Shown in pieces: positions 22,351-35,339 of a DNA stretch of 64,000 nt (position 1 is its first letter; each line of letters starts with the position of its first letter). Below the pieces are notes generated by a model. The model saw only the letters and a program-made list of their open reading frames with translations, searched no databases and was not told the origin of the DNA. Position numbers and translations under genes: made by a program. This DNA is from Siphonodentalium dalli (Eukaryota; Mollusca; Scaphopoda; Gadilida; Siphonodentaliidae): NCBI GenBank assembly GCA_032622095.1, contig CP136068.1, forward strand, positions 126,173,989 to 126,237,988, read 5' to 3'.

Positions 22351-23118
22351 CCTTACTCGTATTTAAATTCGCGCAGTACCATTTTTCGCGAATTTATAAC
22401 TGAGCGAAAAATAAAACGACTCATAAGTTTATATACCAATTAATAATAGGAAAATAAGATAGCTACTTTAGATAGAAAATAGACAATTATATTTACATGC
22501 GGGGAAACGAATCTCAGCGACATTATCCATATGTAGGCCACGTGTAAAGCGTTTATTCATGGTTAGATCTTTCGTGTTGTAATGCTTCTAAGAAATACAC
22601 ATATTCTAGCCTGGGGGGGGGGGGCACGTCTTCGTATTCACAACCTTGCATGGGGTGACACTTTGGTCAAACAGACTGAGTTTGTTATGCATTTAAAACA
22701 TGCAACCAATTATAAGAGTTGATTCTTTCTGAAGTCAGCAAGTCAAGTCAAGCTACAATAAGTCAGTACTTCATTCAAGTTCAATTCCATAATGTCCATA
22801 AATATTTATTAAATATCACAATGATAAATTGTGCCATGCATTCATATAAGTAAGTACGCATCTTCACATTGAAATGATGACGCATTTGTGTTGAATTCGA
22901 TGTATATTTTCTTCGAGGTTGTCTTCTGTAAATATACATGTATCACCACTGATTCATCAGAGATATTTAAGAACTGAAACTGTCATCAAATACAAGACTT
23001 TTACAAACATATTTCTGTCAGTTTTTTATTCGCGCACCATGCGGGTGCTCGAATTGAAAGTGTGCGAATTCAAGACTGAGCGAAAAATAGTACTGCGCGA
23101 ATTTAAATACGAGTAAGG
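22351..23118. mobile_element. Non-autonomous TIR element, 768 bp, TA target
   Basis: Inverted ends CCTTACTCGTATTTAAATTC...GAATTTAAATACGAGTAAGG of about 35 bp are flanked by TA on both sides (22349-22350, 23119-23120). This fits Tc1/mariner-type insertion. No transposase is inside. A related single end occurs at 38705-38778. A G run of about 12 sits at 22613-22624 within it. Confidence 0.7.
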
Positions 23119-24289
23119 TAGTATGTGAAATGACATTGTATTACTACACAATTGACACAACTGAGTATAGCGGAAATAGCAGGTGTATTAGTTATAGTAT
23201 ATACAATAGAATGAATTATGTAGCAACGGCGACCCTTTACAGACAGGACGGCGTTTTACCAGAAAGCTGCTATTGTATCAGAATGTCCAATATTGATAAC
23301 ACATATTTGCATTGCTTGTCCATAGTCCTACGTATCAGACAACGTACATGTACAACGTTTATTCTATATCTACTGCATGACATGCGAACGAAGTTCCCGG
23401 GTTTAAAGTGATATGTAAGATATGATGTTCGAATGTTGAAAAATCCATTGTTTGATGTAAACAGTATTTATTCTGTAATAATATGGGACGTGACGTGAGT
23501 ATGCATGGTCATGCCTCGACCTTTGCTTTGCAACCTATATATAATAACTATTGGTGTCGTGGGAAGATGGCAGATGGTAGTTATATATCGATATAACTGT
23601 CAGTTATATCCCTATATAACTGTCATGGGCCATTTAATCTCTCCCTAAGTGCTAGTCAAACTGGTCCTGACCAGTGATCAAATCAGAGGCGTTTACCTTG
23701 TATGGCCTAGCGTGTGGCTGCCATGGTATATACTAAAAATTTAGGTAGACACTTGGCCACTTCGATCCAGGATTCCCATCTAGAAAGACGACAATAAAGT
23801 CCCCCGTTACTGAATGATGTTATCCCACTCAGTTGTCATTTAATTGACTTATGGAAATCCATTGTTTATATGAAACTGCAACCATAGACGCATGTGTACG
23901 CCGCCTGTTGCATAATCTCTGTCAAATTTCATTATAGAGAAAAGAATTTGTCTACAAAATAGGTTCAACTAAATATTCGTAGCGAAATTAGTAATTTTCT
24001 TACCTACGGTTTCTATATATCATAGAGTAATTTATGTACCACGATCATTCACGACTATACATGTCACATATCGATGTTTTGCCGGGAAGCTCTATTGTCT
24101 GAGCTTCCAATGGTAATAACTCACCCGAATGCAATGTCTATACCTAGATATGTCAGATCGGGAAAGGAACCTTGTATATATCGATAGTCAATAGAGAGAT
24201 GTAGATGTGGATTGTAGGCTTTAAACTGCCATTTTGAAGATGTCCAATATATATATGGTTCATTCTGATTGGGAGATGTATTGGTGTTC
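23119..24289. other. Gene-free intergenic sequence
   Basis: A short palindromic stretch, ATATAACTGTCAGTTATAT, lies near 23591. A frame at 23130-23411 has no recognisable domain. Confidence 0.4.
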
Positions 24290-24291
24290 AG

Positions 24292-24480
24292 ACCAGGGTT
24301 GGGGTAATCGTAATCAGTAATCGTAATCAAAGTAATCGATTACAAAATTTGGAGCAATCGTCTGTAATCAGTAATCATGACATTTTTGTATTACAAGTAA
24401 TCGTAATCGTAATCGATTACTTTCAAATGTACCTGTAATCATGATTACATTTTTATAACTTTTTGATTACTTTTACTAAA
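24292..24480. repeat. GTAATC-rich tract, possible hAT-type terminus
   Basis: CAGGGTTGGGGTAATCGTAA begins a tract of repeated GTAATC/GATTAC words on both strands to about 24470. Similar TAATC-rich subterminal repeats after CAGNGTTGGG are familiar from hAT transposon ends. I did not find a matching opposite end, so element limits are unknown. Confidence 0.4.
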
Positions 24481-25092
24481 ATAGCAAAATTAGATACTCA
24501 TAGTATCATACTGTAGTACTGTGGAGCGGGCACAAATACAAACAACATATCAGAAAGTTAGTACAATTGTTTCATGTGTTAGTATAGCGGTACACTGCCA
24601 CTGTGTACATTCTGGCAGTGGACAGATATAACACACAATTGCTGAAATGTTGAATACAGCATGTATGGCAATAAACTTATGATACAGACAATGAAATGTT
24701 CTAATGTGAATAAAATAGGCTAGCTAAATTGTAACTTCAATTAGGATTCAATATTATTGGAAATGCTGCAGACAATGGCTGTAGAATCACACTGGTGCAA
24801 TGGGGCTAATTAACTGAACAAGGCAGGTGTGATGTACATCGGCAGACCTAATTAGCTGGTTTGTCATTTACTGCATTCATGGACTTTAGATTGTTCTCTT
24901 GGGTCATAGTTTCAATTCAAAACTAAATAAGTCCGATGTGACACAATTTGAGCAATAGTTTACATACAAGATAATTTGCAATGGCTATGTGTTTTCACTG
25001 TGCCCCGCGCCATACCCCAGAATAACGGATGAAAGTTCGCTATGTGCTTATGTCATACCCAAATAAGTCCAACATGAGGTTGTGGTGTAAAT
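24481..25092. other. Gene-free intergenic sequence
   Basis: Nothing recognisable is present. It may be the interior of the element starting at 24292. Confidence 0.35.
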
Positions 25093-25206
25093 AGAGAGTA
25101 ATCAAAAATGTTCCGAGAATTACGTTAAATAATTCACGAGAGGCGAGAGACGTCGGTAAGAAACTAGTGCGCGTTACGTAATTCTCGGAACTAATTGATT
25201 ACTCTA
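25093..25206. repeat. Hairpin/MITE, about 30-bp arms
   Basis: AGAGTAATCAAAAATGTTCC then GAGAATTACGT faces ACGTAATTCTCGGAACTAAT then TGATTACTCT. These are inverted arms around a GC-richer loop. Confidence 0.75.
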
Positions 25207-25463
25207 GTTATTAGTTCACCCAGAATTAATTATGGAAAGTCCCGATGTGGAGAAAGATCAAACATCGAAAATTCAGTCCAGACCAGTTAGCGCGTAGCGT
25301 CAATGACGTCACGAGAAATGACATAATTCACAAGTGACATTACCATTTTTAATTAACGGCGTTTTCAATGGAAATCGCGCATAGGAGTGTATAATAAGTA
25401 ATGATAATCGAAGTAAACGAAGGTCGACCCTTTTATAACTCAAAAATTACATTCAACTTTTAA

Positions 25464-25855
25464 CCCTTTACCCAACAGAAGGGCCCTGTGCCAATGCATT
25501 CTCTTATATATGCGAGTCGACCATAGGTCGCCTCGCATATATAAGAGAATGCATTGGCTTAACACATTAAAAATTATAAAATTGTTAAATAATGTAAGAA
25601 AAAATGGTAAAAAGTGTTAAAAAAAGATTTTGTTTAGGCCAATGCATTCTCTTATATATGCGAGGCGACCTATGGTCGACTCGCATATATAAGAGAATGC
25701 ATTGGCACAGGGCATAACTGTAACTATCACAATGTGGTCAAGGAGCCGGTTCCAATGATATCCATATTTGTATGGTTCTATTGAGACAGACCGAAGATAT
25801 TTTAGGCTGTTGAAGCTTTATTTGGCCGGTTTTGGCCGGTTTGTTGGGTAAAGGG
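25464..25855. mobile_element. piggyBac-type MITE, 392 bp, with double-hairpin cassette
   Basis: TTAA at 25460-25463 and 25856-25859 flank the ends CCCTTTACCCAACA...TGTTGGGTAAAGGG. The cassette CCCTGTG-hairpin 1-spacer-hairpin 2-CACAGGG is almost intact. The element has the same length as, and is nearly the reverse complement of, the copy at 51134-51525, which implies recent mobility. Confidence 0.88.
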
Positions 25856-25859
25856 TTAA

Positions 25860-27532
25860 CGCGTTATTCTTTCTCAAACCACTCTCATTGTACTGCCATA
25901 TAGATGCTGGACATCGATGTAACGTGACTTACCCAAGTGCAAATATTTGTGCTCTGGTACTTATTGTGGCTTATGACATGCTGCCACTTACCCTACAAGG
26001 TACAAGCCACAATCTACAAGTGGCACACCTCTTATGTTGTATTGTACTGCAACTCGAACGTCGTATAACGCACAATCATGTGGTTTAAGTTGTTATGCTT
26101 CATAGCCTATATAATTCTCAACAAGATATATCTGGACATATTTGTATTCACGAATAATTCATCGCGATTATTATCCACGAACATGCGAAGCATGGCAATG
26201 TTGGGACTTGTTGAAGTTAAATACAAATTGATAATGCAGGCAAACTCAGATTTGAACAGCATGCAATTTAATTGTGCTAATTAATATAAAAACAGCTGTA
26301 TTGGTATACAGTGACAATTGTGTTGCTGTTGTGCCACACTCGGTCTACTTATATGTAGGATGCAATTTTATCACATACATTATGTTTCTCATAAGACATA
26401 CAGAAATGGACAGAAACGTAGTTGGCAATTGTGTTGCTTCTTGCACTTCTGTCTGCAAATTATATCACACGCACATCAGCACTGCTGTAGTATGAAACGA
26501 CGCCGTTGAGATGCAATAATCTCTGATAACTTCGTCCAGTTGATGTGGCAGTGGTCGATGGTGCATGATAGCCAAGCAATCTGACGCGAATACTATATGG
26601 GTTGAGATATATTTACATTGTTCGTCGCAACGAAGGAACGGCACCCATTTTTATCGCTCCGTAAGTGTGAGTCCAGACGGAAACGTGGACAAGTTACTAA
26701 ACAACTATATGCTGTCAGGGAACATATTGTCCAATTCTTATTTTGAACACCGAATATTCAAACAGATAATAAATTAAATGTTGTGCAGCATCGACATAAA
26801 CTGCCACGATTGTCCAGGAACCTGCACTTGCTGCCAGATCTTTCCTGAATTGTTTGGCAAATACTTCTTTATTCTGTAATGTAAACGAATATCATATTGT
26901 ACAAGGTACTGAATGTCAACGTAGAAATGTGCTGATGAATGATGAAACACGATAGTTCAATTATAAAATGTTCGATTGGAAAAGTCTTCCATCAATATAT
27001 TTGGGTATTGCTGTTGTATCGAATTACACTCATTGTTGGAAAGCAGTGAAATTCGCAGTCGTAGCATATACACCGCACATTAATCATACACTTCCTATTT
27101 ATTCCACATTCGGCGATGTAAATGGTGCATAATCAACGGAGTTGCTACCACGGAGTATAGGTCCCCACCTCCCGGCGAATGAACTGCTACTTCGCGTTGG
27201 CGTTTTCCCTTGACGTGACGACGTAAATTACATCAGCGATTTTGATTGCGATGGCAATACTCGAAGACATGTTACCACCGAAATTCAATCAAATTTCCAG
27301 CAGTTATAATTTATATATTCCAATGAAACTCGTTGGCAGGCGTTAGACTTAACGAATTGAATGATGTGGGTGGAATACGCCCATACGGATATGTTCGAGA
27401 ACGAAATATCAGCTAACGCGGTCGATGAGTAAAGAAGCATGTCATGCTAAAATGTGGGTATACATGTAACTAATATGATATCACTTTGACAGCGATGTTC
27501 CACACTGAAAAGAAGAAATTACACAGACAGCA
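25860..27532. other. Gene-free; several short unrecognised frames
   Basis: Plus-strand frames at 25888-26088, 26078-26284, 26274-26495 and 26565-26777 lie close together. They share no recognisable domain and lack good splice sites linking them. I do not support a gene. Confidence 0.4.
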
Positions 27533-27677
27533 ATCACTTGATTGAACTGGTGACGTGAAACGATTCACGATAGGCAGGGACGTTGTACAAACACGAGAGT
27601 ACATTGATCTCGAGTGTTTTACTGAATAGTTCCTGCCTCGAATGAATTAATTCACGTCACCAGTTCAATCAAGTGGT
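27533..27677. repeat. Long hairpin, about 45-bp arms
   Basis: ATCACTTGATTGAACTGGTG then ACGTGAA faces TTCACGTCACCAGTTCAATC then AAGTGGT. An inner stem, ACACGAGAG...CTCGAGTGT, lies near 27590-27618. It is probably a foldback MITE. Confidence 0.85.
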
Positions 27678-28283
27678 TATTTTGCTTATTATATTCCACT
27701 GTAAGCATCTGATTGACCAGAAATCCGAATAATATTGCCATTATAAACATAACTCATAAATGTCGATCCCGCGTATGATTACATAAGGCATTAGTTAAAT
27801 TGATATAATTCACTAGTGAAATTATAGTTTATAATCACTCGAGAAATCTAATGTAATAAAACTTCATCCTGGACTTTTTGTATATAAATGGAAAATTGCC
27901 AACAACTATCAGAGGATATCGATGTGCAGGAATTTTGACATGGGATTCTTGCAATTGGTGGGTCATTAATCCTTCGTGTGCATGGATCAAGAGTTTCAAT
28001 ATTCTCCCAACACTGACTCGGACGTCGTGACCCAGATAAGTATGAGATTGGTAATGATGACTATACAATTTGTGTAATGTGCAATACGACTGTTCATATT
28101 ATGTTAAATGTTAATTATTTATGGAAGTTTTCCCTCCTCAACTCCGTGTTATTTGACTTAAACTATGGTAGTGTTTATGTCTCCCAACATAAAACACCTG
28201 CTTGTTGTTGCGAACCTATGATGTAAACAATCGGCGCATGGATAAGGAACAACAACTATTTATAATTTGCGTCTCTACGTAAT

Positions 28284-28372
28284 GGTTAGAGCACACGAAT
28301 TGTTCTTTACCAGAATCAATCGAGTCGAAGACGAGATTTATTCTGACAAAGAACAATTCGCGTGCTCTGACC
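28284..28372. repeat. Hairpin, about 38-bp arms
   Basis: GGTTAGAGCACACGAATTGT... faces ...ACAATTCGCGTGCTCTGACC with few mismatches and a loop of about 12 bases. Confidence 0.85.
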
Positions 28373-28724
28373 GACTTAGAGCACAATTGATCCCTCATAA
28401 TTCAATAAACTGAAAATGTGCCGTGCGCTGGCCGCGATTTGACACAATATCCGGTTAGCCACGCGCAACAACGTGATTAACATGAACTGATCGCCGTTGA
28501 ATGTGAATAGATATGTCCGAGACAACACGGACTGGTCCCACTTTGAAGCGCCCGCGATATTTGTCTGTTATGAGTTGCGGATGCCTATATAACAATGGGA
28601 TAATCATTGAACTATTCCTTCGCCAGCCTTGGGAATTGGTGTACTTTGCCAAAATCAGGGAAGGATTGCACCAATGGGATTGTTACTTTCCTTTTGTCAG
28701 CGCATATGTACGCGGTATCGATAT

Positions 28725-29745
28725 ATATATTTTTTTGTTTTTTTGTTTTAAAGTTTTTATTGATCAAGATTAAATGTATATATATATTGTAACAAGATTT
28801 GCAAAAAAAGATCACACACTAACTCTTTCATCCCCAGTCTATCAGTAACTTGCATACATCCTTTCGCTCACATGCTCTTTCACTCATCGCGACAAGTTTA
28901 TAATTATACACGTTTCTGGTATGGGTCCCGCAAGCTATGTTAGACATATGTTTAGTCAAAGAGCTCATATCGGTAGGTTCAATGCTTATAAGATATTAAT
29001 TGTGTATATATAGCTCTTTGCTGAGTATAATGGGATTTTGATTGATGTTGAAATAAGATTTTTCCCTTTGTGGTGGGTCAACTCGGCGGTTTTTCGGCAC
29101 TTATTCCTCTGGTCAATACTTGTGAGTTGGAGAGGTAAACTTGGGTTTTGGTGGGAACGATATTTTGATACATCATGGTTTGTTTGCTTCTGACGTTTTG
29201 TTAAGAGCTTCATTTGGCACTGTACCAACAATTTCTCCTGTAAATATCTAGATTGTAGTTCTGATAGAAAGGATTTTAGTGATAACATATCAGGATTAAA
29301 TTTAGTTTTGTATATGTATTGTTTTATCAGTAGCCAAAACAGATTCATCATAGAGTTACTGCCCATTGATAGGGATCCAAGAATTGCAATCTTTCTTGTG
29401 GCTAACAAGGCGATACCATTTGATTTGCACCAAATAGTAACATCATTTATAAAGTTTTTTACAAGCGGACAGTCCCAAAAAATATGGGATATATCTTCAG
29501 ATGTTGTGCCGCAGCGATTACATAAATCATTTTGTTCTAGGTTGACCATTTTAAGAAATTTCTTTGTGGAAAGTATTCTATGATTAATTCTATATTGTAA
29601 CCACCACATTTTCGACATATTTATGTATGTTACATGTATACCGGTTTCGATGTGGTAATATTGTATACCTGATTCACTTCTTTTCATTGTCGTCGATCTC
29701 CTCAGCCCATGGATATATACACGTCGGGCAGATTTCACATTTACA
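28725..29745 (-). mobile_element. 5'-truncated L1/Tx1-like LINE, minus strand
   Basis: A carboxyl-terminal ORF2 fragment is followed, in the minus direction, by an untranslated region. An AATAAA-type signal lies near 28757 and an A-rich tail interrupted by single C at 28725-28750. The size, truncation and A-rich 3' end fit an L1-clade retrotransposon insertion. Confidence 0.7.
28986..29738 (-). pseudogene. L1/Tx1-like ORF2 carboxyl-terminal domain
   Basis: 250 codons, the longest ordinary frame in the left half of the window. The segment WLQYRINHRILSTKKFLKM is followed by NDLCNRCGTTSEDISHIFWD and C. This is the hydrophobic segment and Cys-x2-Cys...His...Cys cluster that end ORF2p in L1 and Tx1 LINEs. 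The reverse transcriptase is missing because of 5' truncation at about 29740. The tail after residue 150 is Lys-rich. The frame is intact but has no start context of its own, so it is a remnant and not a gene. Confidence 0.7.
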
Positions 29746-30674
29746 TCCTCGGTACATCACCCACTGCCTCACGGTCCAGCCTTCGCATGCTTCACATATC
29801 CTCAACGGGCATGGATCCTATACGGATTAGAATGACCAATTTTCATTGCACAAATAGCACCAAGGCGTATGTGTTTTATATCGTTCGTTATCATACAAAT
29901 ATCGTACACATTATAATTATATTTAGAATGGATACTGCTCTAATTTAAAGTAAAATATAATATGTATGCGTGATAGTAGACACCCACCAAATATCTACGA
30001 ATATGGGGTACTTCGTAATATATTGTGTTCTAACATATTGAACATGCAGTTTGGAAAACATATCAAAGATAAGTATATAAACGATAAAAACATGAACAAT
30101 GACAGCATTCTTAGTAGCTACTATATGTGCGTGTATTGGGTAATAGGGATGCCGCCACGGTTCGATCACATGGTTTATTTATACAATTTGAAGTTCGCGA
30201 TTATCCCGAGTGTTGGTGATTACTCAGCGAACCTTGTGTAAGAAACATAACTCTATCGCATAGTGACCACACCAATCGACATATCAAACAGAGAGACGAT
30301 TGCCAAAACATAGAACGTGATTAGTTCGGATTAGTTTCGTGCGATATAACTTGTAAGTAAATGTTTCATTGAACATTTGTATTATATGACAGAACACGTA
30401 CATGTACACGTACAAGTATAATGAAAGTTACAAATGCGCGAGGGGGTAAGACGTTGTGTGCCACACACGAGAGCGACAACCGCTATTGACTTTTCAAATG
30501 CTTTCTTTAAAAGACACAACACAATGTAGGTTCGTTTGGGAGACTTGTGCGTCCATGTGTAGATACAATGTCATGTGTAAACTCACCGTGCAACGTAGAA
30601 AGAAGCCCGACACGTCATCTGCGGAGTAAACAAAATATGCAATGACATATCGATAGTGGTTTCTATATGGTATA
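29746..30674. other. Gene-free intergenic sequence
   Basis: Short frames at 29709-29948 and 29966-30241 have no recognisable domain. Confidence 0.4.
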
Positions 30675-31131
30675 TGTGACCCGCCATATCAAATCCAGTC
30701 GGAAGTCGGGATTTTTTTTACCATGTGCCAATGCATTCTCTTATATATGCGAGTATAGGTCGCCTCGCATATATAAGAGAATGCATTGGCCTAACACTTT
30801 TTTACAATTTTAATAATTTGTTCTTGTATTCTTTAACAATTTAATAATTTCACCCATACAGAGCCCCAGGCAAACATGAGCAGACGACACTCTTCTAGGT
30901 GCTTCTATATATATGTGGGGCTCCCTGCAGGGTAATGGATGTTTTTTTTATTTTATGTCCTAAAAATTGTAAGAAACATTTATTTAAAAAACATTATAAA
31001 AAATTGTTAGGCCAATGCATTCTCTTATATATGCGAGGCGACCTATGGTCGACTCGCATAGATAAGAGAATGCATTGGCACAGGGTAAAAAAAATCCCGA
31101 CTTCCGACTGGATTTGATATGGCGGGTCACA
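30675..31131. mobile_element. MITE, 457 bp, second family with double-hairpin cassette
   Basis: Inverted ends TGTGACCCGCCATATCAAAT...ATTTGATATGGCGGGTCACA extend further into CCAGTCGGAAGTCGGGATTTT. The flanks fit a TA target (30673-30674, 31132-31133). The same double hairpin as in the piggyBac-type MITE is inside, but hairpin 1 has lost its CGACC tip. A separate inner segment, AGAGCCCC...GGGGCTCC, is unique to this family. Confidence 0.85.
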
Positions 31132-31133
31132 TA

Positions 31134-31273
31134 TGATGTATGCCTTGTGTAAAGTATATCACTTGCGGTATAAATACCCGGTATAGCTTAGTTGGTTATG
31201 TTCATACTACATCAGCTACATACTTTTAAAAATCCATTGTGTCGAACATTATACGCCGTGCAAATAATCGGAG
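31134..31273 (+). other. Short spacer with an A-box-like motif
   Basis: ATAGCTTAGTTGGTTATG at 31187 resembles a tRNA A box. No matching B box follows at the right distance before 31274. Confidence 0.3.
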
Positions 31274-31650
31274 CAGCGGATAGCTCAGTTGGTTTGTGGG
31301 CCGACCTCTGAGCTACAGCTTCGACACGGTCGAGGGTTCAAATCCGACAAAATATCGGTCGGACTTTGTGTCACCATCTGCATTCCCAGTACCATGGGCA
31401 TCACAAATCAATCATCGATGCCACGATCCAGTAGCCAAAGAGTCTCAGACAAAATTTGAAAAAAAGCGTACTGGACTAACTTCGTACCTCTGCTCCTCTC
31501 GTAATGTCATGACCAGGGATGACACTACACTTGGCACACCGTCGGATCGGGAGCCGACGCTAATGGCTGTCCCGTGTGCAACAATGTGCGCACGTTAAAG
31601 ATCCCTACCGTGGCGAAGAAGTCACGGGTTCGGCAAAAAACTTCCTGGAA
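31274..31650 (+). mobile_element. tRNA-derived SINE, plus strand
   Basis: GGATAGCTCAGTTGG at 31278 is a strong A box and GGTTCAAATCC at 31335 a strong B box. The sequence between them does not fold as a normal anticodon arm, so this is a SINE head and not a tRNA gene. The body includes a segment ending GCACGTTAAAGATCCCTACC near 31610, a conserved-looking block seen in invertebrate SINEs. No clear tail is visible. The frame 31296-31598 across it is not a gene. Confidence 0.65.
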
Positions 31651-32160
31651 AAATTATGGATCTACTCGATCCCGTCCTGTAAAAGCCAGCATTGGTCACT
31701 AGGACGTAACAACTACAGATACATACAAACGTTGAATGATAACATAAATGTGAGCATGTGCTATAGTCCATTCTACTAATATTGCAAAGGATTTGACCGA
31801 CAATTTAAATCCTCTCGATTCACGCCTTAACCATTTACATGTATATACTAAACACTCATTGGCGAGTAGCTCCCTTAGGAACTGTTCAGATAAGTTCGTT
31901 TGTTGAACTTATTATCTGAATATTTCCCACCAATGAACATGAATCAATTCTGCTCTTATATTGCCCATTTTTCTGTATATCGTCTGGTCTTCTTCTCTGA
32001 ACACCCCTCTAAATGAATAATATACCTTTCCAATGTATACTTTTATAACTGAATGGGAGAACACATTTAGTATATAAAGGGTTAATTAGAGATTATTAGT
32101 GCCATTGCCAATTTGAATGACAAGGAGTGCGAGATATATACATGTAGCATGAAATATGTT
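31651..32160. other. Gene-free intergenic sequence
   Basis: Nothing recognisable is present. Confidence 0.4.
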
Positions 32161-32164
32161 TTTA

Positions 32165-32480
32165 TAAGTAAGCTCTCATTCAGAAGTGGTATATAATACA
32201 TCCGACTGAGTCTGGAGTAAGAAGCTCTGATTCAGAGGTGGCCTGTAATACATCCGACTTAGTCCGGATTAAGAAGCTCTAATCAGAGGCGGCCTATGTA
32301 TAATAAATCCGACTGAATCGGGATTGCTTGATAGCTCAATATAATTCATCAGACTGAGCCGAGATTAAGACGTATTCATTCAGAGGCGGTCTATAATACG
32401 TCCGACTGAATCGGGATTGCTTGATAGTTAATATAATTCATCAGACTGAGTTGGGATTGCCTGATAGTTACATATTGGTA
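32165..32480. repeat. Degenerate minisatellite, roughly 55-60 bp units
   Basis: TCCGACTGA(G/A)TC, AAGAAGCTCT, CAGAGGCGG and GGATTGC(T/C)TGATAG words recur five to six times with indels. Confidence 0.75.
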
Positions 32481-32935
32481 TGATAGAGCTACTGCCAAGC
32501 ATGTAACCACACCAACGCCAACTAGATGCAGAACTAAAATAATAGAGAAGTATGGACGTCATATGACTATCACTGGAATAAATGTCAAGGAGATATACTC
32601 AAGAGGGGCGTTAGCGGTGTCAAGCTGGGCCAAACATTCCATATAAGAGATTCGGGGTTGTCACGTACGGAGATAAGGGAATGAACGGTAATATAATGTC
32701 TTACTTACACGCAGCTAACGATCCGATAAAGAGTAAACTAATTAACGACCGTGGCGTCATCTCTCGCAGTAATTAAATTCGTTAATTTCATAACCATCTG
32801 AAACTAAAAAAGAAAAAAATTGTTAAAAACTTGTTTGTAATATCCATTCGTGTGTCGCGATTGCTTGTTCATCAGATAAGAGGATATGCATAATATCAAT
32901 AAATACGTACAAGTATATGTGTTTCACCATTCCAT
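32481..32935. other. Gene-free intergenic sequence
   Basis: No feature is supported. Confidence 0.4.
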
Positions 32936-33132
32936 GACTGGAGCTTCCTGAAATTTTGCAAAAACCCTGTGCCAATACATTCTCGTATATATGAGAGTCT
33001 CCCATAGGGAGCCTCGCATATACAAGAGAATGCATTTGCCTAACAATATTTACCTTGTAAGCCAGTGAATGTTCTTGAATATGCGAGGCTCTCTATTGTC
33101 GACTCATATGTAAGATGCAGTGGCACAGGGTA
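32936..33132. repeat. Decayed double-hairpin cassette, third flanking context
   Basis: The left flank TGACTGGAGCTTCCTGAAAT is followed by CCCTGTGCCAATACATTCTC and two diverged hairpins ending GTGGCACAGGG at 33130. The loop reads CTCCCATAGGGAGCC rather than TCGACCATAGGTCGC, an older or separate sublineage shared with 17880-18156 and 55836-55963. Confidence 0.72.
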
Positions 33133-33589
33133 GTTAATGCCACGCCAGCGCAACTCCCTTCATGGAAGGTTAACTATACCCGACATATAACAATTTGCTA
33201 ATATCATCTTCATATTATCATCTTTGACTTGGAAAGGATACGTACTCACAGCTGTCACATTTTTCGTGAAGTCCTTCATATAGACGGGTATACTGCAGAC
33301 ACTTTCACAAGGGTCACGCTGACCGCAAAATTATATTGACATTTTTTATTCAGAAACTTTAGCCAAATAGAAAAATATATATGGGATAATCGAGAGAACC
33401 AAACTAAAACACAAATATAAAGAAAAACGCCCAAATTCTATCTCGAATTGGACAAAAGTTATAATGGAAATGCTTGGGGTGCGTGGAAGTCGCAAAACCC
33501 GAAATAGGTTTGACCGGCAACGTGTCAACATAAATGAGCCGTGACTCCCCAACACTGTCTTATCTTGAAACCACAATGTCGTGAACTAT
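33133..33589. other. Gene-free intergenic sequence
   Basis: Nothing recognisable is present. Confidence 0.4.
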
Positions 33590-33910
33590 TGCTACTTGAA
33601 TAAGAGAGCTTGGTTGATTTGATAAGTAGGCGCGTGTGACTTGAGTAAGAGAGCTTGATTGATTTGATAAGTAGGCGTGTGCCACTTGAATAAGAGAGCT
33701 TGATTGATTTGATAAGTAGGCGTGTGCCACTTGAATAAGAGAGCTTGATTGATTTGATAAGTAGGCGTGTGCCACTTGAATAAGAGAGCTTGATTGATTT
33801 GATAAGTAGGCGTGTGTGACGTGAATAAGAGAGCTTGGTTGATTTGATAAGTAGGCGTGTGTCACTTGATTAAGTGAGCTTGATTGATTTGATAAGTAGG
33901 CGTGTGTGAT
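33590..33910. repeat. 45-bp minisatellite, about 7 units
   Basis: Units of TTGAATAAGAGAGCTTGATT then GATTTGATAAGTAGGCGTGTGCCAC-like sequence repeat every 45 bp with few changes. The minus strand is open through it as a 15-residue repeat (HAYLSNQSSSLIQVA), but no start or splice context supports a protein. Confidence 0.9.
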
Positions 33911-35265
33911 TTTTTTATCAATTGTTTTTCATACACAATCGAGCAACCGCTGATTACCTATTAACGAATTAGATGTTGCACGGATATAATTTGATAATTG
34001 ATTGCTGACTTTTGAACATTCGATCAGAAGAAAGCCACTAAGTGTCCCAGTCCTGATAGGCTTGACATATTTTAATTGTCCCGCTATGCCATCTAGCGTC
34101 AATCACAAATATAGAAGATATCTTGACATTCGGATAAAAAACAAGTGCCAAGTACTGAGAATAGACCACAGCATCAGTGGAAGTTAGCGGTGATCAATCG
34201 TATATTTGTGTCTGTTTTGAGATGACATATGGAAAACAAAATAATCGACAACTAGTCCAGCAGCCGCCTCGGACTACCATTCGAGTTATGATAGGACCAA
34301 TGAATGGTACATAACTGCTACAGCAGTGACCCGTTTAACCACTGCATATAGCAGCACCCCTGTACCTCCCCGCTGTGAGACAGGCGTTAACATTACAAGA
34401 TTGAAACATTGAACATTCATGAAGACGAAATGGGATGCACCGACGCCAAACAGGGTGCCACATTAGGAGATTCTTACCCCTCGCAGTGGGGCGGTATGCC
34501 TATTCTTCACCGGGCCCACACGGGCGTACAGTCAGGGATGGGGTTTGAAGAGGGCGCCACAAGTACTGTATACATTTGACCATACGTGTATATAGATCTA
34601 TGCATGTGTTGTCGATCGGGTGAACGTTTTGTTTTTCGGGGTAGTGAATTTCCAGAAGAGTTCGGTACTTAAGCTATTTAATGTACATGCAGATTCAACA
34701 GTATCATACCAGACATCCAATTTAATGTATACCAGACATCCCGTTTAACATTTTTACCATCATAACATACGTTAATGGCACCGCCCAGCAGCCGATGTCA
34801 ATATGCGGCAGAGGTCCGATGCCTGGTATAGACAGAAATTAAATCTCGTACTCTGAGCATGTTACAATTAGCTTATATCAAGGTAGCCATGGCAGACGTT
34901 CTTAAACCGGCCAGCATAGATAATATATGCACAATTTTGTCATAATTTAGTTAAGGTAGAATTAAACCATGCGACTATATTTCATGACGACACTTAGTTG
35001 GGTACTATTACATAATGCTATATATCTTGGCCACAATTGCGCAAGAATATCACTTAGACGAACAATATGAAGTTATCGAATACAGCAGAATACAGTGACT
35101 TGCTTAGACGCATTGTTATATAACTGTAGCGTAACAATTGCAATACCGGGCCCAACATATTTCGAGCAGTGAAATGTATATGTAATATGCGACAAATATG
35201 GTTATTGACCTCATGTAAAATTACCGAATGGAATATTAATAAAAACCAAACGGTGTGACTAATTA
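33911..35265. other. Gene-free; locally GC-richer patch at 34320-34560
   Basis: No gene is seen. 34320-34560 is richer in GC than its surroundings and may be a SINE-like remnant, but I cannot place A and B boxes. Confidence 0.35.
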
Positions 35266-35336
35266 CTGCCCGGGCAAGCCCGGACACGCCCGGACACGCC
35301 CAGGCAAGCCCGGGCGGGTCCGGGCAGCCGCATGGG
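35266..35336. repeat. GC-rich GCCCGG-type short tandem repeat
   Basis: Eight or so degenerate copies of GCCCGGRCA(A/C)G stand out in AT-rich surroundings. Isolated copies occur near 35470 and 35635. Confidence 0.8.
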
Positions 35337-35339
35337 CCA

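Noticed and set aside
25888-26777. Cluster of four short plus-strand frames as one gene
   Set aside because: No shared domain, no consistent splice phases and no similarity I can recognise.
31274-31360. Possible tRNA gene
   Set aside because: A and B boxes are good, but no anticodon arm or acceptor stem can be paired, so it is a SINE head.
33560-33865. 101-codon minus-strand frame of 15-residue repeats
   Set aside because: It is a direct result of a 45-bp minisatellite. There is no signal peptide, start context or splice partner.
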